From positions 629,850,189 through 629,914,188 of the forward strand of contig CM057338.1 of assembly GCA_030015575.1 (NCBI GenBank): a DNA stretch of 64,000 nucleotides, written 5' to 3'. The translations under genes were made by a program, and so were the position numbers. Positions 9,722 to 21,951 of this stretch are shown one piece after another. The notes below the pieces were generated by a model. The model ran no database searches and had not been told where the DNA came from. It saw only the letters and a program-made list of their open reading frames with translations. This DNA is from Agapanthus africanus. Lineage: Eukaryota > Streptophyta > Magnoliopsida > Asparagales > Amaryllidaceae. The stretch's first letter is position 1. Each line of letters opens with the position of its first letter.

Positions 9722-11894
9722 TGTTAGTGTATATGCCCTAGAGGCCATTACTGTATCATACTGGTTTGTATATTACTTAATGGATGCTTGGGATATTCAC
9801 CTTGTATATACAATCTTGCTCAAAATAGTAGTATGCTACTTGGTTTGTTTCTACTTCAATGTGTACATGTGTTTATTTTTGTATATCGCCTATACACATT
9901 AGTAGAGCCCTTAGGATCTTTGCTTGATTACCAGCGATGTGATGGCCGTCACACTAGTGGGGCTGGGTAATCTATAAGCACATCCTTATGCAGGTCCCTG
10001 GTCGCAGGATTATCGAGACAGGGCATCGATACTCCGGAGTAGACCAGCTCATGCGCTTCTCATCCCAGTGTGGGAGACGGTCTGTCCCACAGCCGTCAGT
10101 ACGTCGTACTTGAGATAGTATGCGGGTGCTCGTTAGGTTACGGGTACACTGGACAGGACTCGTCGGGAACTGACTAGTTGGTATTATACCTATCGTCAAT
10201 TATCAGTTCCCAGGTGACATGAGTACAGCTTAGTCCGCTGACTTGACACTGTCACTTCGCCTCGAGTGTGTTCCTACTGTACTTTGATCACTACCCTACC
10301 ACGGCTCAAAGGAGTCGTGCAAACAGGTAGTGGTTGGGTGCAGTCCCGAAGCACTTGGAGGCAGTGACGGTTAGACAGGATTCGTCTCTCCCGGTATTGG
10401 GGGTTGACATCGCGCTGTGTCTAGGAGAGCCATTACACGAGTAGTCCCTGGCCAGGGCAAACGAGATATACTGGTAGGTTTCCAGTGTTATCTCAGGGTG
10501 TTTTGGGCTTCGCTCCGGCACGACTTGTACCGCTATTGGGGGACTGACGTTTACCACCCCCTAGGCCCGCCATGCGATGTATCAGACGAACAGACCGGAC
10601 TGTACGGAGAATGTCACACTCAGGCTCAGTAGGAGTTCAGATGGGTTTCGCCTCGTCGGTCTTCTTGTCGGCACTACCTGGGGACCGTTACGCACAGCTA
10701 GTGCCGCTTGCGGTCTGTGGTTAAACCCACTGCCAGCGTAGTGTCGAGTCTTTAGAGTCCCACACAGAAAGCTTTTCGCCTTTAGGCAAAAGAGTAGAGG
10801 TCGCATGGTATTGCGACAGGTCGCATGGTTTTGCGACAGGGTTCGGTCACATCCGTGCACTTGTGCGCGTACAGTGTCCGGACAGTTTACACTAGCGGGC
10901 TTTGGTTTAAGCCAGATCCTAGTGTACCTTATGGGATTGGATTTATCCAGTTTGCATTCGTGTTCCTCGGAACGCGGATGCGGGTGTGTATGCACAGTTG
11001 ACAGGGAGACAGAGGCAGTGGATTCTCATTAGGGTTGTTGACAGTTGACCGTTGACTATTGACCTTTTGATCAACCCTAATGAGAATATGATATGTGATT
11101 AACTATTATATTAATTATGTATTATGGTGACATGGTTGTTGTCTTTTGTTGACTTTGTTGACTTGTTGACTTTTGTTGACTTGTTGACTTTGTTGACCGG
11201 TTGACTAGGCTTGACTAGTTGACCATCATGATAACCATAGCCATCATTTCATGGCAAAGACTTTTTCTTACTTGCTCATTTGTGTAAAATGAGTGCATGA
11301 AATGATATGGTTATGGTTGCTTCAAACCATCACATAAGACTTTTTTAGTATGATGAGTTATCATGACTTTGGATTATGAGAAGGTGAAAGACAAAAGAGA
11401 GCCTCATTCTTTCTTGCTCATTCTCTCTCTTGTTCTTGAGCTCTCCTTTTGCTCTCACCCTTTAGCTCTTGCTCCCTCTCTTTAATCTATGGTTCTCTTG
11501 TCTCATGAGTTGAGAATCAAGAACCATAGATAAAATCCCATACAAAGTATTCTCTACTCATTCTAGTTCACTAGGTTTAGCAAACCAAGTGAACTAGTTT
11601 CTTCAGAGAACGAAGAAGGAGCTAAAGGTTGGAGCTTTCAGGTGGATCTATCTTCGGCGTACGGAGACGACGAGAAGAAGCCAATCGGACCACCTTCGGA
11701 GCTTGAAGACGAAGGAGTTCAAGACAAGCAAGGTATAACCCCCTAACCGAGTAGCTAGAAACTCATAGTTAGGTTGTTAGATAGATGTTTAACCAAGATC
11801 CGGGTTTTAGGTCCATGTTACCACCTCCGTAAAAATCGTTTTTTACCAAATTCCGCATTCCCGAAAGTACCGGGAGAGGTAGCATGGACTTACA
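9722..11894 (+). repeat. 3' LTR of element A
   Basis: This 2173-bp copy of 1475-3649 shows about 40 differences by eye. It includes the hairpin at 10954-10981 and a TTGAC array at 10998-11223. It ends CTTACA and is followed by the GTTAG duplication. Confidence 0.96.
10998..11223 (+). promoter_or_regulatory. W-box-like TTGAC array in the A 3' LTR
   Basis: This matches 2751-2976, including the five-motif group after GTATGCACAG and the tandem TTGACTTG..TTGAC run. One motif is lost where TTGAC became TTGTC near 11141. Confidence 0.45.
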
Positions 11895-12011
11895 GTTAGT
11901 TAGATGTTTAATAAAGATCCGGTTTTGAGTCCATGTTACCGCCTCTAGAAAATTGTTTTTCGCCAAATTCCGCATGCCCGAAAGTACCGGGAGAGGTAGC
12001 ATGGACTTACA
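11895..12011 (+). repeat. 5' LTR of element B, right part after element A
   Basis: It starts with the second GTTAG duplication (11895-11899) and then continues TTAGATGTTTAATAAAGATCC up to CTTACA. This matches 40910-41021 of the B 3' LTR rather than the A LTR; for example GCCTCTAGAAAATTG replaces the A sequence. Confidence 0.93.
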
Positions 12012-12012
12012 G

Positions 12013-12025
12013 TGGTATCAGAGCC
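12013..12025 (+). other. Primer-binding site of element B
   Basis: TGGTATCAGAGCC lies one base after the 5' LTR end and matches initiator methionine tRNA. Confidence 0.92.
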
Positions 12026-12219
12026 TAGTTAAACTCTATCTAACATGTTAGCATAGTAGCTAGAAATTCGATCGGAGAAAAAGTCCCGAAATAAACCCGA
12101 AATTCAAAGTTGCTGTCGATTTTTAAAGTTCTGTAAAATTGATAAATTTCATCTTAAAAATCGGCTCAGGGTTTTTATTAAACACCCACGAAATTTGGTC
12201 CCACGAACCGGTCAAAGCG

Positions 12220-12263
12220 CCGCGGAAACGCGGCGGGAGCACGCTCCCGCCGCGGTTCCGCGG
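12220..12263 (+). other. GC-rich leader hairpin of element B
   Basis: Arms 12220-12240 and 12243-12263 pair over 21 positions with the same single mismatch as in A. The upper stem sequence differs from A at three pairs, all compensated. Confidence 0.65.
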
Positions 12264-13407
12264 CCGAGTTGACTCGGCCGAGGTCCAAATTTTGTGCTGT
12301 GTTTTTATGGGGTTGTTTTGGGATTTTTGAAATATGTATTTTCTGCCCAGATTTTCCAGAATGAAAATTTTGTGTTTGGGGCCTGAAAATCCGTATTTTT
12401 GATCGAACTTCTAAGGACTTAAGCTGACGGGTTTTTATCTGTGATGTGATATTTGTATTGAACGTCTGCTAATCGCTATATGTTGATTAGTGGGGGTTAT
12501 ACAAATCTGTGATCTGTAATGTTATTGGAATGTGTATATGAATTCATTGGATTGTCGCGGGTGAATAGCCGGGGGTTGTGAGACGAGAGTTTTCTTTTCT
12601 TTCAATTCATGTAAATTTGTAAATTGATGTAATAATTATTTGTATGGCCGCACAACCGGGTCGGGGTTGTAGCCGTCATTGTATAATTTCTTTTTACTGT
12701 TTTTGCTCCTAGGATAGACCCATTGAGGGGGTGCACAAACTACCGGGTATGCCGAAGTGCCGAGTGTCCTACTCACGGAGTTGAGGGAGGTTGCTTCGCT
12801 TCGGGTACTTGGCGGGTAGTTTGCCGCACCCGTAGGGGTCTTGGGTGGGGTATTGGCTATTCACGGCGACCATGTAATCTGCTTTTCGTTACAGGCTCGT
12901 ACGAATTGCGGATTCCTAGTATATCCAATGTGTTCATCTGTGATCAGAAATGGCTATCATTGCAATATATCTATATATGATATTATTTAGGCGTTGCTTA
13001 TGTTTTACAGCCGCGCTAGCCCAGCCCCCGCTCTGTCGTTAGTTAAGTAACCTAACGGGTAATGACGGGGCCCCGTGGCGAATGCGAATGGCATAAGCGT
13101 ACGTCATATTTTGGTTGTTTTCTGCAATGGTAGGATTAAATGATGGGACGCATTAAAAGAACTAATGCAAGAATATCACGCATTAAAAGAACTAATGCAA
13201 GAAAAATAAACCAAGTAAAAGTCGTTGGAACACTTTCGAAAAACCACTCGGTTCTTTTCAAAACTAACTTTTAAATGCGGAGCTTGAGCCACTCCTTTTA
13301 AAAGCTATCTCGTTCCATCGATTATATCAAGTTCACTACGTTCACGGTTTAGCCAAAACTATTCGTAGCCCTCCATCGTTTCACATGGATGGTCAATAGT
13401 ATTCAAG

Positions 13408-13617
13408 CTATGTTTGTTGGCCAAAGTCAAGGCATAGTGATTGGTAGCTATTGGGTATTCATGTGCAGCATAGATAGATGGGTTAGTTTGGAACAGTCGT
13501 ACTGCCTTGTTGGACAAAGTCAAGGGTAGGTGCGGGTGGATTCAAATTAACCTGGAGAACGACGGGTAGAACTTGACATGTGACTTATGATTTGTTGGCC
13601 AAAGTCAAGGTCATAAG
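13408..13617 (+). other. Three-hairpin leader array of element B
   Basis: Stem-loops lie at 13408-13437, 13499-13533 and 13584-13617. The cores read TTGTTGGCCAAAGTCAAGG twice and TTGTTGGACAAAGTCAAGG once. The middle bases differ from those of A and F but agree among the three copies. Confidence 0.65.
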
Positions 13618-14111
13618 AGCATAGGGCAAAAATCCACATCGGGAGTTTCAAAAGAACCGAAACTTGCTAGTGTTGCATACCATTTGGAGTGTGATGATTC
13701 TGGTAGGATTCCTTCAGTTTCGTCACGCAATGATATTTGGATCCCGATCCTACTGTGAGTATATGCTGCTCCTCGGGAAATTTCTCACTTAACGATCAAT
13801 GCTATAAACCAAGTAGGTGTCTAGAAAGGTGTTAGCGGGGCTACGCCCCCAGGGAAAAGAGGTTATTTAATTAAGGAACTTCGCGAAAGCGTTGGAAAAC
13901 CTCCTCGAAGTACCAACACTGGCCTGGTTGAACGGTTAAGCAAGTATTGTACGGTGAGATTGATCGTGACTAATTCTTCCTTTTTGGTTTGAGGAGGGAT
14001 TCGAGAAACAGTGGGAGCCATCCTGTTTAGACAAACTAAAAACCATTCTAAACTTGCAAGAGCATCATGCTGAGTGTTTCTTCTCTCTCCTAATTGCAGC
14101 GACCAATCGAC

Positions 14112-15339
14112 ATGACTGGACTTAAGTTACTTCTAGATAAAAACATACTGACAGGGCCAAACTACAAAGATTGGCTCAGGAATGTCAAGATGGCAATCAC
14201 TTACGACAAGCTGGGGTATCCTCTTACCACCAAAGCTCCCCCTGTCCCAGGTCCCAGAACCAGCATCACGGATAAGGAAATCCGTAAGACCTGGGAAATC
14301 GATTGTGCGAGGGCCAAGTGCCTCGTGCTTGCCTCTATGGACAACGAACATCAAAGGAGGCACGAGAATATGGACCTCGAATCCATATTTCTCCATACAA
14401 AAGAACTGTATGGAGAGCAGTCTCGTATCGCAAGATACGAAGTGTCGAAGAAGTTATTTTCGGCAAGGTTGGCCGTCGGATCATCGGTAGCGGAACACGT
14501 GCTTAAGATGATTGGCTACATAGAAGAGCTCGCGGACCTTGGGACCACGTTGGAGAATGAGCTCTATACGGACTTGATTCTCCAGTTCCTTCCTTTCATT
14601 TACGCCCAGTTTATCCTGAACTTCAACTTACAAGAAAAAGAAGTTGAACTTTCAGAACTCCTCAACATGCTGAGGAGCGCAGAGGGCACCCTACAGAAAG
14701 GTAGGGAAACATCCACTTTGTTTGTAGGAGGATCTTCCTCTTCTAGGTCCAAGGCGAAAGCCAAGGGAAAGAAGAAGAAAGCCCCCGCCAAACCAAGGGG
14801 CGGTGTTAGTAAAGTGGATACGAAGGGAAAGGCAATAGCAACAAAGAAAGTAGGAAAGCTTATGGATAAGGAAGAATGCTTCTATTGTCATAAGATGGGA
14901 CACTGGAAGAATGATTGCAGAGCTTGGAAAGCCAGGACACAGGAATTGAAGCAGGTTGCAGCTTCAGCTTCAGGTGTGTGTGTTATTGAATACTGTCTTT
15001 CAATAAACTCTACTTCCTGGGTATTGGATACCGGATCATGATCTCATATCTGTAATTCTTTGCAGGCATTGAGAAACCGTAGGGTTTTGAAGGCAGGTGA
15101 CATGACCCTCAAAGTTGCAAACGGAGCTAGCATGGATGCTAAGGCCGTGGGGGACTATCACCTGGGTTTGTCAGATGAACACGTTTTGGTTTTGCGTAAT
15201 TGCTATTTTGTACCCAACGCAACTTGTAATATCATTTCTGTATCTTTGACTTCTAAAGAAGGTTATGAATTTGCATTTGTAAGTAATGTTGTAAACATTC
15301 ACCTTAATCAAGTTTTGATTGGGTCAGGTACATTAAGCA
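14112..15339 (+). pseudogene. gag-pol of element B, 5' part (gag and start of protease), split by element C
   Basis: Begins at ATG 14112 (MTGLKLLLDKNILTGPNYKD). It covers Gag, the K-rich stretch, the CCHC knuckle CFYCHKMGHWKNDC and the protease motif. A TGA at 15039-15041 replaces the glycine codon after DTGS (codon 310). The frame continues open to codon 410, where element C is inserted after AAGCA (15335-15339). The first base of codon 410 is at 15339 and its other two are at 36139-36140, so the insertion point is exact. Gag itself is open. Confidence 0.94.
15335..15339. other. Target-site duplication of element C, left copy (AAGCA)
   Basis: AAGCA precedes the TGTAGGG end of C. The right copy at 36134-36138 reads AAGAA, a one-base difference. 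Element F has the uninterrupted sequence AAGCAATGG at the same place. Confidence 0.85.
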
Positions 15340-17549
15340 TGTAGGGTTCCTAGGCATCCTAATGAAGTCTCACAAGGCATCGAACATGCCAATTTCAAAA
15401 ATTATGGGTGCCGAGAAACCCTAATACGGATCGTCGGCTAGATTTCTAGGCGAAACGGTAAACTAGTTAACTACTTAACTAAAAGTTAGATGCTACAACC
15501 TTTGTAGATCCGGATATCCACTTCCTTAGCTCCACGTAGTCATCCTCTCGCTGTCCTTTTCGAATCCTAGACTCATTCGTCGGCTTCATCGGGAAAACGA
15601 GCGGAATAGGTCGTCGGCTTCGTGTCAAAGACGATCTACGTCGAGGCATCACAAGTTCAAGCTCCGACTTCACAAAGTTGTGAAACTTGGGAAGAAAACA
15701 CCCAAAACAACTTGTCAAGAGGTAGAGGGTGAAGAAATAGGAGGTGGGTTCACCATAGAATTGGATTTCACTCACTTTTGCTCAAGTTGCCATTGATGGC
15801 ATCAAGTTTTTCTTGAAGAAGAAGATGATGAAGAAGAAAGAATATGATAAGTTTCTTATTTGAAAAAGAAACTAATATGAATACTTATCATATCTTGACC
15901 ATGGTCAAGTGTAGAGATTAAACTAAGGTTAATAGGAATGGTTAGGGTTAAGGATGAGATAAGGATGGTGGACTTTGTCAAAGCTTCAAGAAACTTCAAC
16001 AAGAGACAAAGAAAGCCACCATTCTCATCTAAACCTTTTCTAAATAAATAAACAAATAAATAAATAAAAAGGCAAAACCCTAATCATCTCTTAACCATGG
16101 TTTAATACTTCACACTTAACCTAATGAGCAAGTATCATCAAACATGATACAAAGATGTGCACAAAAGTATATCACATATACAACATGTACATCAAGTGAG
16201 AAAATCCATTTAAAGTGAACCAATACTAGTTAATGCAATGAAATATATCAAATATATAATTATGCATCAAATCATTAAATCAACATTTGATTCAATGATC
16301 CGGTCATGTCGCACATAACCGACTAGAATCCAATGTATCGATTTATCGAATCAATGATTCGATAACTAGGTCATATCGAATATAACCAATCGAAACATAT
16401 ATCGCGAGAATGAAATGCGGTATCACATACACGCATTATTCTCGGTCCTGCACATATCTCATATGCGCTCCTATTTTGTTTCGCTTGAACCAGGAAACCT
16501 CTGTGTAGGACTCTAAAGACTCGTCAATACGCCGGTAGCAGATGATGATCATATCAAGCACCCACAAGCCGCAAGCGGTCTGCTAAACGTAACGGCCATC
16601 CAGGTATTGAGCGATCAGAAGATCGACGAGCTAGTCCGCTCACACTCCTGCGAATCCAACCAGTAACACTTACCGTACAGTCCGGTCTGTTCGTCTGATA
16701 CGTCGCATATCAAGTCTAGGGGTGGTAAACGTCAGACCCCAATAACCGATAAGTCGTGCCGATGTGAGTCTCATAACGGGTTGAGAAACTACTGGTAACA
16801 CTTACCAGCAAATCTCTGATCAGCCCTGGCCAGGGACTTCCCTGTTACGGCCAATCGAGCATAGCGCAACATCAACTCCCAATACCGGGAGAGACGAAAC
16901 CCCTCCTATCGCTCATTGCCTCCATGTGACTCGGGACTGTACCTAAAGACCACCGTTTTGCACGCCCTCATGGACGTGGTAAGGTGGAGATCAAAGCACA
17001 GTAGGAATCACACAAGACTCTATGACGATCTCGGGTCTACAGACTAACCTGTACAAGTGTCACCTGAGAACTGCCATCTGACGTGAGGTATAATACCATC
17101 TGGGAGTTCTCGGCGAGTCCGTCCAGTGTACCCAGTCTCCACTGAGCACCCGTACACCATCTCTGATGTCAAACACTAATGGATATGGGATCATCCATCG
17201 CCCATCTCATGGGTCGAGAAGCGTATACGCTAGTCTACACTGGTATATCGATGCCCCGTCTCGATACACCCACGACTAGGGACCATGAAGGATGTACTTA
17301 TGGACTACCATGTCCCCACTAGTATGATCTGCATCATAGTCCAGGTAGTCATGTACACATCCTAAGGGCTTTACCAACATGTAACTATAAGACAGTTTAA
17401 AGAGACTAGTGTACATGTTAAGATAAAGAGTAACCAGATAGCGTACTATCATATCGAGCAAGAAAGTCATCTCTATATATGTCCAAGCATCCAATATAAT
17501 ATACATCATCTGTACAATACTGGCCTCTAGGGCATACATACAACTAACA
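15340..17549 (-). repeat. 3' LTR of element C
   Basis: In element sense it begins TGTTAGTTGTATGTATGCCCTAG (plus-strand end 17549) and ends ACCCTACA (plus-strand start 15340). It is 2210 bp. It contains the AAATAAATAAACAAATAAAT-type A/T-rich stretch near 16040-16070. Small reading frames inside are not convincing. Confidence 0.95.
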
Positions 17550-17560
17550 ATCTCCCACTT
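17550..17560 (-). other. Polypurine tract of element C
   Basis: The plus strand reads ATCTCCCACTT, i.e. AAGTGGGAGAT in element sense, directly before the 3' LTR. Confidence 0.9.
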
Positions 17561-17563
17561 GCA

Positions 17564-20500
17564 CTAGGGCCAGCTGCTGTAGTATCGCATACCGAGCATC
17601 CCGAAGAGTCTCTCAAACTGTATCTGGGGAATGGCCTTCGTGAGTGGATCCGCCGTGTTGTTCTTCGTGTCAACCCTCCTGACCTCGATCTCCCGGCGAT
17701 CAATTATCTCCCGGATCAGGTGATACCGCCTCAGAATATGCCTGGATCGCTGATGGGACCTGGGTTCCTTGGCCAAAGCCACCGCTCCATTGTTATCGCA
17801 ATACAAAGGTATTGGATGCTCAATGGATGGAACCACTCCAAGTTCAGAAATGAACTTCTTGATCCAGACAGCTTCTTTAGCAGCATCGTTGGCAGCGATG
17901 TATTCAACCTCCATCGTCGAGTCTGCCACGGTTTTCTTGCTTGGAACTCTTCCAGCTAACCGCCCCTCCGTAAAGGGTAAAGACAAAGCCCGACTGCGAC
18001 TTAGAGTCGTCCTTATCACTCTGGAAGCTCGAATCGGTAAAGGACTCCACTTGGAGTTCTCCATTACCATACACCAAGAACATATCTCTAGTCCTTCGCA
18101 AGTACTTGAGAATGTTCTTCACAGCTGTCCAGCGACTCTCTCCAGGATCTGCTTGATACCGACTCACTACACTTAGTGAGTATGCAACATCGGGTCTGGT
18201 ACATAGCATCGCATACATGATAGAGCCTACTGCCGAAGCATAGGGTATCCCTTGCATGCGAGCTCTCTCTAAATCAGTCTTGGGAGACATCTCTTTGGAG
18301 AGAGTGAGTCCAGAGATCGTGGGCAAGTTCCCACGCTTGGATTCTTCCATACTAAACCTCTTTAGTATGGTGTTAATGTACCTGGATTGGGACAATCCCA
18401 ATATCCGTTTGGATCTATCTCTATAGATCCTGATTCCCAATATGCAGGAGGCATCACCAAGATCTTTCATTGAGAATCTTTGTGATAAGAAGAGCTTGAC
18501 CGATTGCAGCATAGGAATATCATTTCCTATCAAGAGTATGTCGTCCACGTATAATACGAGGAATACAACCTTACTCTCTGCTACCTTCTTGTAGATACAA
18601 GGTTCATCTGGATTTTTGACGAAATCAAACTCTTTGATAACGACGTCAAAGAAGATGTTCCAACTCCGCGATGCTTGCTTTAATCCATAAATGGATTTAA
18701 GCAGCTTGCACACCTCCCCGCTGCTCCCACTGTCTACGAAGCCCTCTGGCTGAGTCATGTACACGCACTCTTCTAAATCACCATTTAGAAAGGCGGTTTT
18801 AACATCAATTTGCCAGATTTCGTAATCATGATATGCAGCGATGGCAAGCATGATCCGGATGGATTTAAGCATAGCCACTGGAGAAAAGGTTTCGTCATAG
18901 TCCACACCTGGTCTTTGACGAAAACCCTTTGCTACAAGTCTAGCTTTGAAAGTCTCCACTTTCCCATCTACACCAAGTTTCTTCTTGAAGATCCACTTGC
19001 TCCCGATGGGTTTTACCCCTTCAGGAGCAACTTCCAAAGTCCATACTTTGTTGGTGTACATGGATTCCATCTCGGACCGCATAGCATCCAACCATTTCAC
19101 TGAGTCCCCACTCGTGATGGCCTGCTCGAAGCTAGTTGGGTCATCATCCTCCATGATGCAATCCTCGCTCCCACCGTCCATGAGAAAACCATAGTATCTC
19201 TCAGGTTGGCGAGGAACCCTACTAGATCGGCGGAGTGGCTGGGGTTCATCGAGAACTACGGAATCCTTTGGTTCCACCAGATCTTCTGTTGTAGCTTCTG
19301 CAGCTGGAACCTCTTCCAGTTCTACCTCATGACCACTAATCTCTTTTTCAAGAAATTCCTTTTCTAAAAAGGTGGCATGCCGAGAAACAAATACTCTTTG
19401 TTCCTCAGGGTGGTAGAAGATATACCCTTGAGAATTCTTGGGATATCCTACAAATTTGCATAGAACAGACCGTGCCTCGAGTTTGTCCGGATTTTGTCGT
19501 TTGACATAGGCTGGACAACCCCATATCTTAACATAGTTAAGACATGGTCTCTTCCCTTTCCATATCTCATATGGAGTGGTAGGCACAGATTTGGTGGGGA
19601 CCATATTCAATAGATGTATGGCTGTCTCAAGCGCATACCCCCAGAAGGAAATAGGTAACTCAGCTGTGCTCAACATAGAGCGCACCATATCTAATAGGGT
19701 GCGGTTCCTCCGTTCTGATACACCGTTGTGCTGTGGTGTATATGGAGGAGTCAGCTGAGAGAGAATCCCATTCTCTTTTAGGAAGTCCAGGAATTCATTG
19801 CTCAAGTATTCACCTCCTCGATCAGATCGAAGGATTTTAATACTTTTTCCGGTTTGGTTTTCGACTTCTTGTTTATATTCTCTAAATTTCTCAAAAGCTT
19901 CAGACTTGTGTCTTATTAAGTACACATGTCCGTATCTTGAGAGATCGTCAGTGAATGTAATGAAGTACGAAGAACCATCCCTGGCATGTGTAGACATTGG
20001 ACCGCATACATCACTATGTACTAGTCCTAAGAGTTCAGTAACTCTTTCTCCGTGTCCCGTAAACGGAGTTTTGGTCATCTTGCCTTTGAGACATGACTGG
20101 CAAGTGTCATAAGATGAAAATTCGAATGGTTTCAAATGCCCATCCTTATGCAACTTAGCCAGTCGTGTCACATTGATGTGACCCAGTCTACAATGCCACA
20201 AGAAGGATTCGTTCAGTTCAGAACTCTTCCTCTTGTGTGTGTTTGTTATGCTTAGAACTGTTGATTGGTTTAGAACATAAATGCCATTGCACAACGTGCC
20301 TGATCCAACCAACTTTTGGTTACGGAAAATGTTCATAACATTGTCCTGTAATACAAAATTATATCCCTCTTTACTCAACAAAGAAACCGATATAATGTTG
20401 CATATCAGGTTCGGCATGTAATAGCATTCGTTCAGAACCAATGTATTACCTGTTGGTAATACAAGGTGATATTCCCCGACAGTCTTAGCTGCAACAATTG

Positions 20501-20810
20501 CACCATTTCCAACTCTAATGTCTTTATCACCTTCTCTAAGTTCTCTACCTTTCCTTAGCCCATGTAACTGATTATATATATGGGATCCTGACCCGGTATC
20601 TAATACCCAGGACGTAGAGCAAATGGAGAAACAGTTCTCTGTAACGAACACACCCGAAGAAAATGCATCAACATGTACTTTCTTCATTCGGGTGGCATGG
20701 GAATCCTGGTATTCCCCTATTTCCTGTTCATTCCTATAACTCTTATAAGAAGGAACGGAACCAACGTTCCCCAGCACAGTATAACATGCGGGTTCGGTCA
20801 ATACATCCAT
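17564..20810 (-). pseudogene. Gag-less pol polyprotein of element C (one frameshift)
   Basis: About 1081 codons from ATG 20810 (MDVLTEPACYTV...). Order: a 70-residue lead with no CCHC knuckle or Gag similarity, protease DTGSGSH (residue 71, 20600), integrase zinc region (WHCRLGH, CQSC) and DD35E core (HSDVCGP, SDRGGEY, SERRNRT), reverse transcriptase with intact YVDD (18540-18551), and RNase H. Relative to E, about 300 residues of Gag are missing; homology resumes at SSGVFVTENC. The frame is open until an extra T in the run 17932-17935 shifts it inside RNase H (SSKQE / TVADSTME). An ATG at 20832-20830 lies upstream out of frame and stops at once. This is either a deletion derivative that needs Gag in trans or simple decay; near-identical LTRs favour the former. 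Confidence 0.92.
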
Positions 20811-21282
20811 ATTATTATCTTGATTAAGGCATGAAATGGTCGCTACCTGGAGAGAGAGAGAAGAAAACACTTTAGCGTAAGCTCGTGCAAGATCAGATTG
20901 GTTATTATCTTATCTAATCAGGATGGCTCCCACTGCTTTTTATCAAATCTTCCTTCAAACCCTAAAAGGAAAGACTAGCCGGGATTAATTACACACTACA
21001 AGTTCGCCAATCTTTCAGCCAGGCCAGTGTCGGTAGTTTGAGGGAGGTCCCCTGTGCTTTCGCACGAACCTAATTACTGTAAACCTCGTTTTCCCAGAGG
21101 CGTAACCTCGTTAACACCTTTCTAGACACCTACTTGATCGGCTAATTGTAATGTGTAAAACTCTCCCAGGAGTAACTCTTACTCGCAGTGGGTATCGGGA
21201 TCCAACTATCTCATAGGAGGTATGCAATCTCATTGCAAATTTCAACACTTGAAATTCCCGATAATGCTTTTGCCCCTAGCGT

Positions 21283-21489
21283 GCTATGACCTTGACGAAA
21301 GCCAACAAACCACAGCCCGCTAGTCAAGTTCAACCAGTACATTTCTTGACTGAATTAAACCCACCCGCACGACCCTTGACGAAAGCCAACAAAGCCGTAC
21401 GACTACCCTAATCCAGTCGCATCATATGCAGCAGATAAACAGCACATAGCTACCGCACACTACACCTTGACGAAAGCCAACAAATGTAG
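21283..21489 (-). other. Three-hairpin leader array of element C
   Basis: Stem-loops lie at 21460-21489 (CTACA/TGTAG), 21367-21400 and 21283-21316 (GCTGTG/CATAGC in element sense). All three cores read TTGTTGGCTTTCGTCAAGG. The outer stems differ from other elements but still pair. Confidence 0.65.
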
Positions 21490-21925
21490 CACGAATACTA
21501 TATGTAATTTATCTGAAATGACGGAGGGCTACGACAGGTTTTTCTGAAAACCTATTGCGTAATGAACTTGATATCGTTATAGAATCAAATGAAGTTTTGA
21601 AATGGAGTGATTTCGAGGCTTTTCTAGTTTTGCTAAAGGGGTCACTCCCGGTGAAGGGATCGTCGGCCCTTTCCTCGTTGAATGAGGTGCGGGATATATC
21701 ATATATATCACTGTGCAAAGCAAAACTCAAAAACAATCAAAAGCAAACCGAGTGTGTAGCATCTGCCAGTTATTGCTAAAGGAGTCACTCCCGGTGAAGG
21801 GATCTCGGTCCTTTCCTCATCGAATAAGGTGCAGGGTATATCATATATACCGCTATGCAAAGCAAGAACTGTAGCTACCTGTTTTGTTTAAAATTTGATT
21901 CTACAACATCTGAGGTTTCTTTTCT

Positions 21926-21946
21926 TTCATTAATCACATTAATGAA
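21926..21946 (-). other. Small leader hairpin of element C at the D insertion site
   Basis: TTCATTAAT-CAC-ATTAATGAA forms a perfect 9-bp stem. It sits at the position of the GCATTA/TAATGC hairpins of A, B and E. Element D is inserted immediately beside it, after GTCCC. Confidence 0.5.
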
Positions 21947-21951
21947 GTCCC
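21947..21951. other. Target-site duplication of element D, left copy (GTCCC)
   Basis: GTCCC precedes the TGTTGG start of D and recurs exactly at 32162-32166. Joining the flanks gives GTCCCATCATTTAAAT, matching the GTCCCATCATTTAATC context in the E leader (48951-48966). Confidence 0.95.

Larger units (their letters stand above)
1475..11894 (+). mobile_element. Element A: full-length Ty1/copia (Angela-like) LTR retrotransposon
   Basis: A is a complete plus-strand element of about 10.4 kb: 5' LTR 1475-3649, PBS at 3651, a 2.1-kb leader, gag-pol 5758-9707, purine tract 9711-9721, and 3' LTR 9722-11894. The LTRs begin TGTTAG and end CTTACA. The GTTAG repeated at 1470-1474 and 11895-11899 is a perfect 5-bp TSD. 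It interrupts the 5' LTR of B, which continues directly afterwards. LTRs differ at about 40 sites (about 98% identity by eye). The coding region has three stop codons and one frameshift, so A is not autonomous now. Confidence 0.96.
12012..14111 (+). other. Non-coding 5' leader of element B
   Basis: About 2.1 kb, collinear with the A leader. It holds a GC-rich hairpin (12220-12263), a CTATA-loop hairpin (12469-12490), a long-range stem (12728-12831), tandem small hairpins (13150-13198), a three-hairpin array (13408-13617), and a GGGGC-TAC-GCCCC hairpin (13837-13849). It ends in a pyrimidine tract and TTGCAG|CGACC (AG at 14098-14099). The matching donor would be at 1427 in the LTR. Confidence 0.8.
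20811..21951 (-). other. Leader of element C, gag-proximal part
   Basis: Non-coding. In element sense it ends TTCTCTCTCTCTCCAG|GTAGCGACC (acceptor AG at 20848-20847), the counterpart of the pre-gag site in A. It holds the GAGGT-TAC-GCCTC hairpin (21097-21109), a three-hairpin array (21283-21489), and two copies of a block containing GGGAGTGACYCCTTTAGCAA (about 21634-21730 and 21775-21868), shared with D. It also holds a perfect 9-bp hairpin (21926-21946) next to the D insertion site. Confidence 0.8.
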
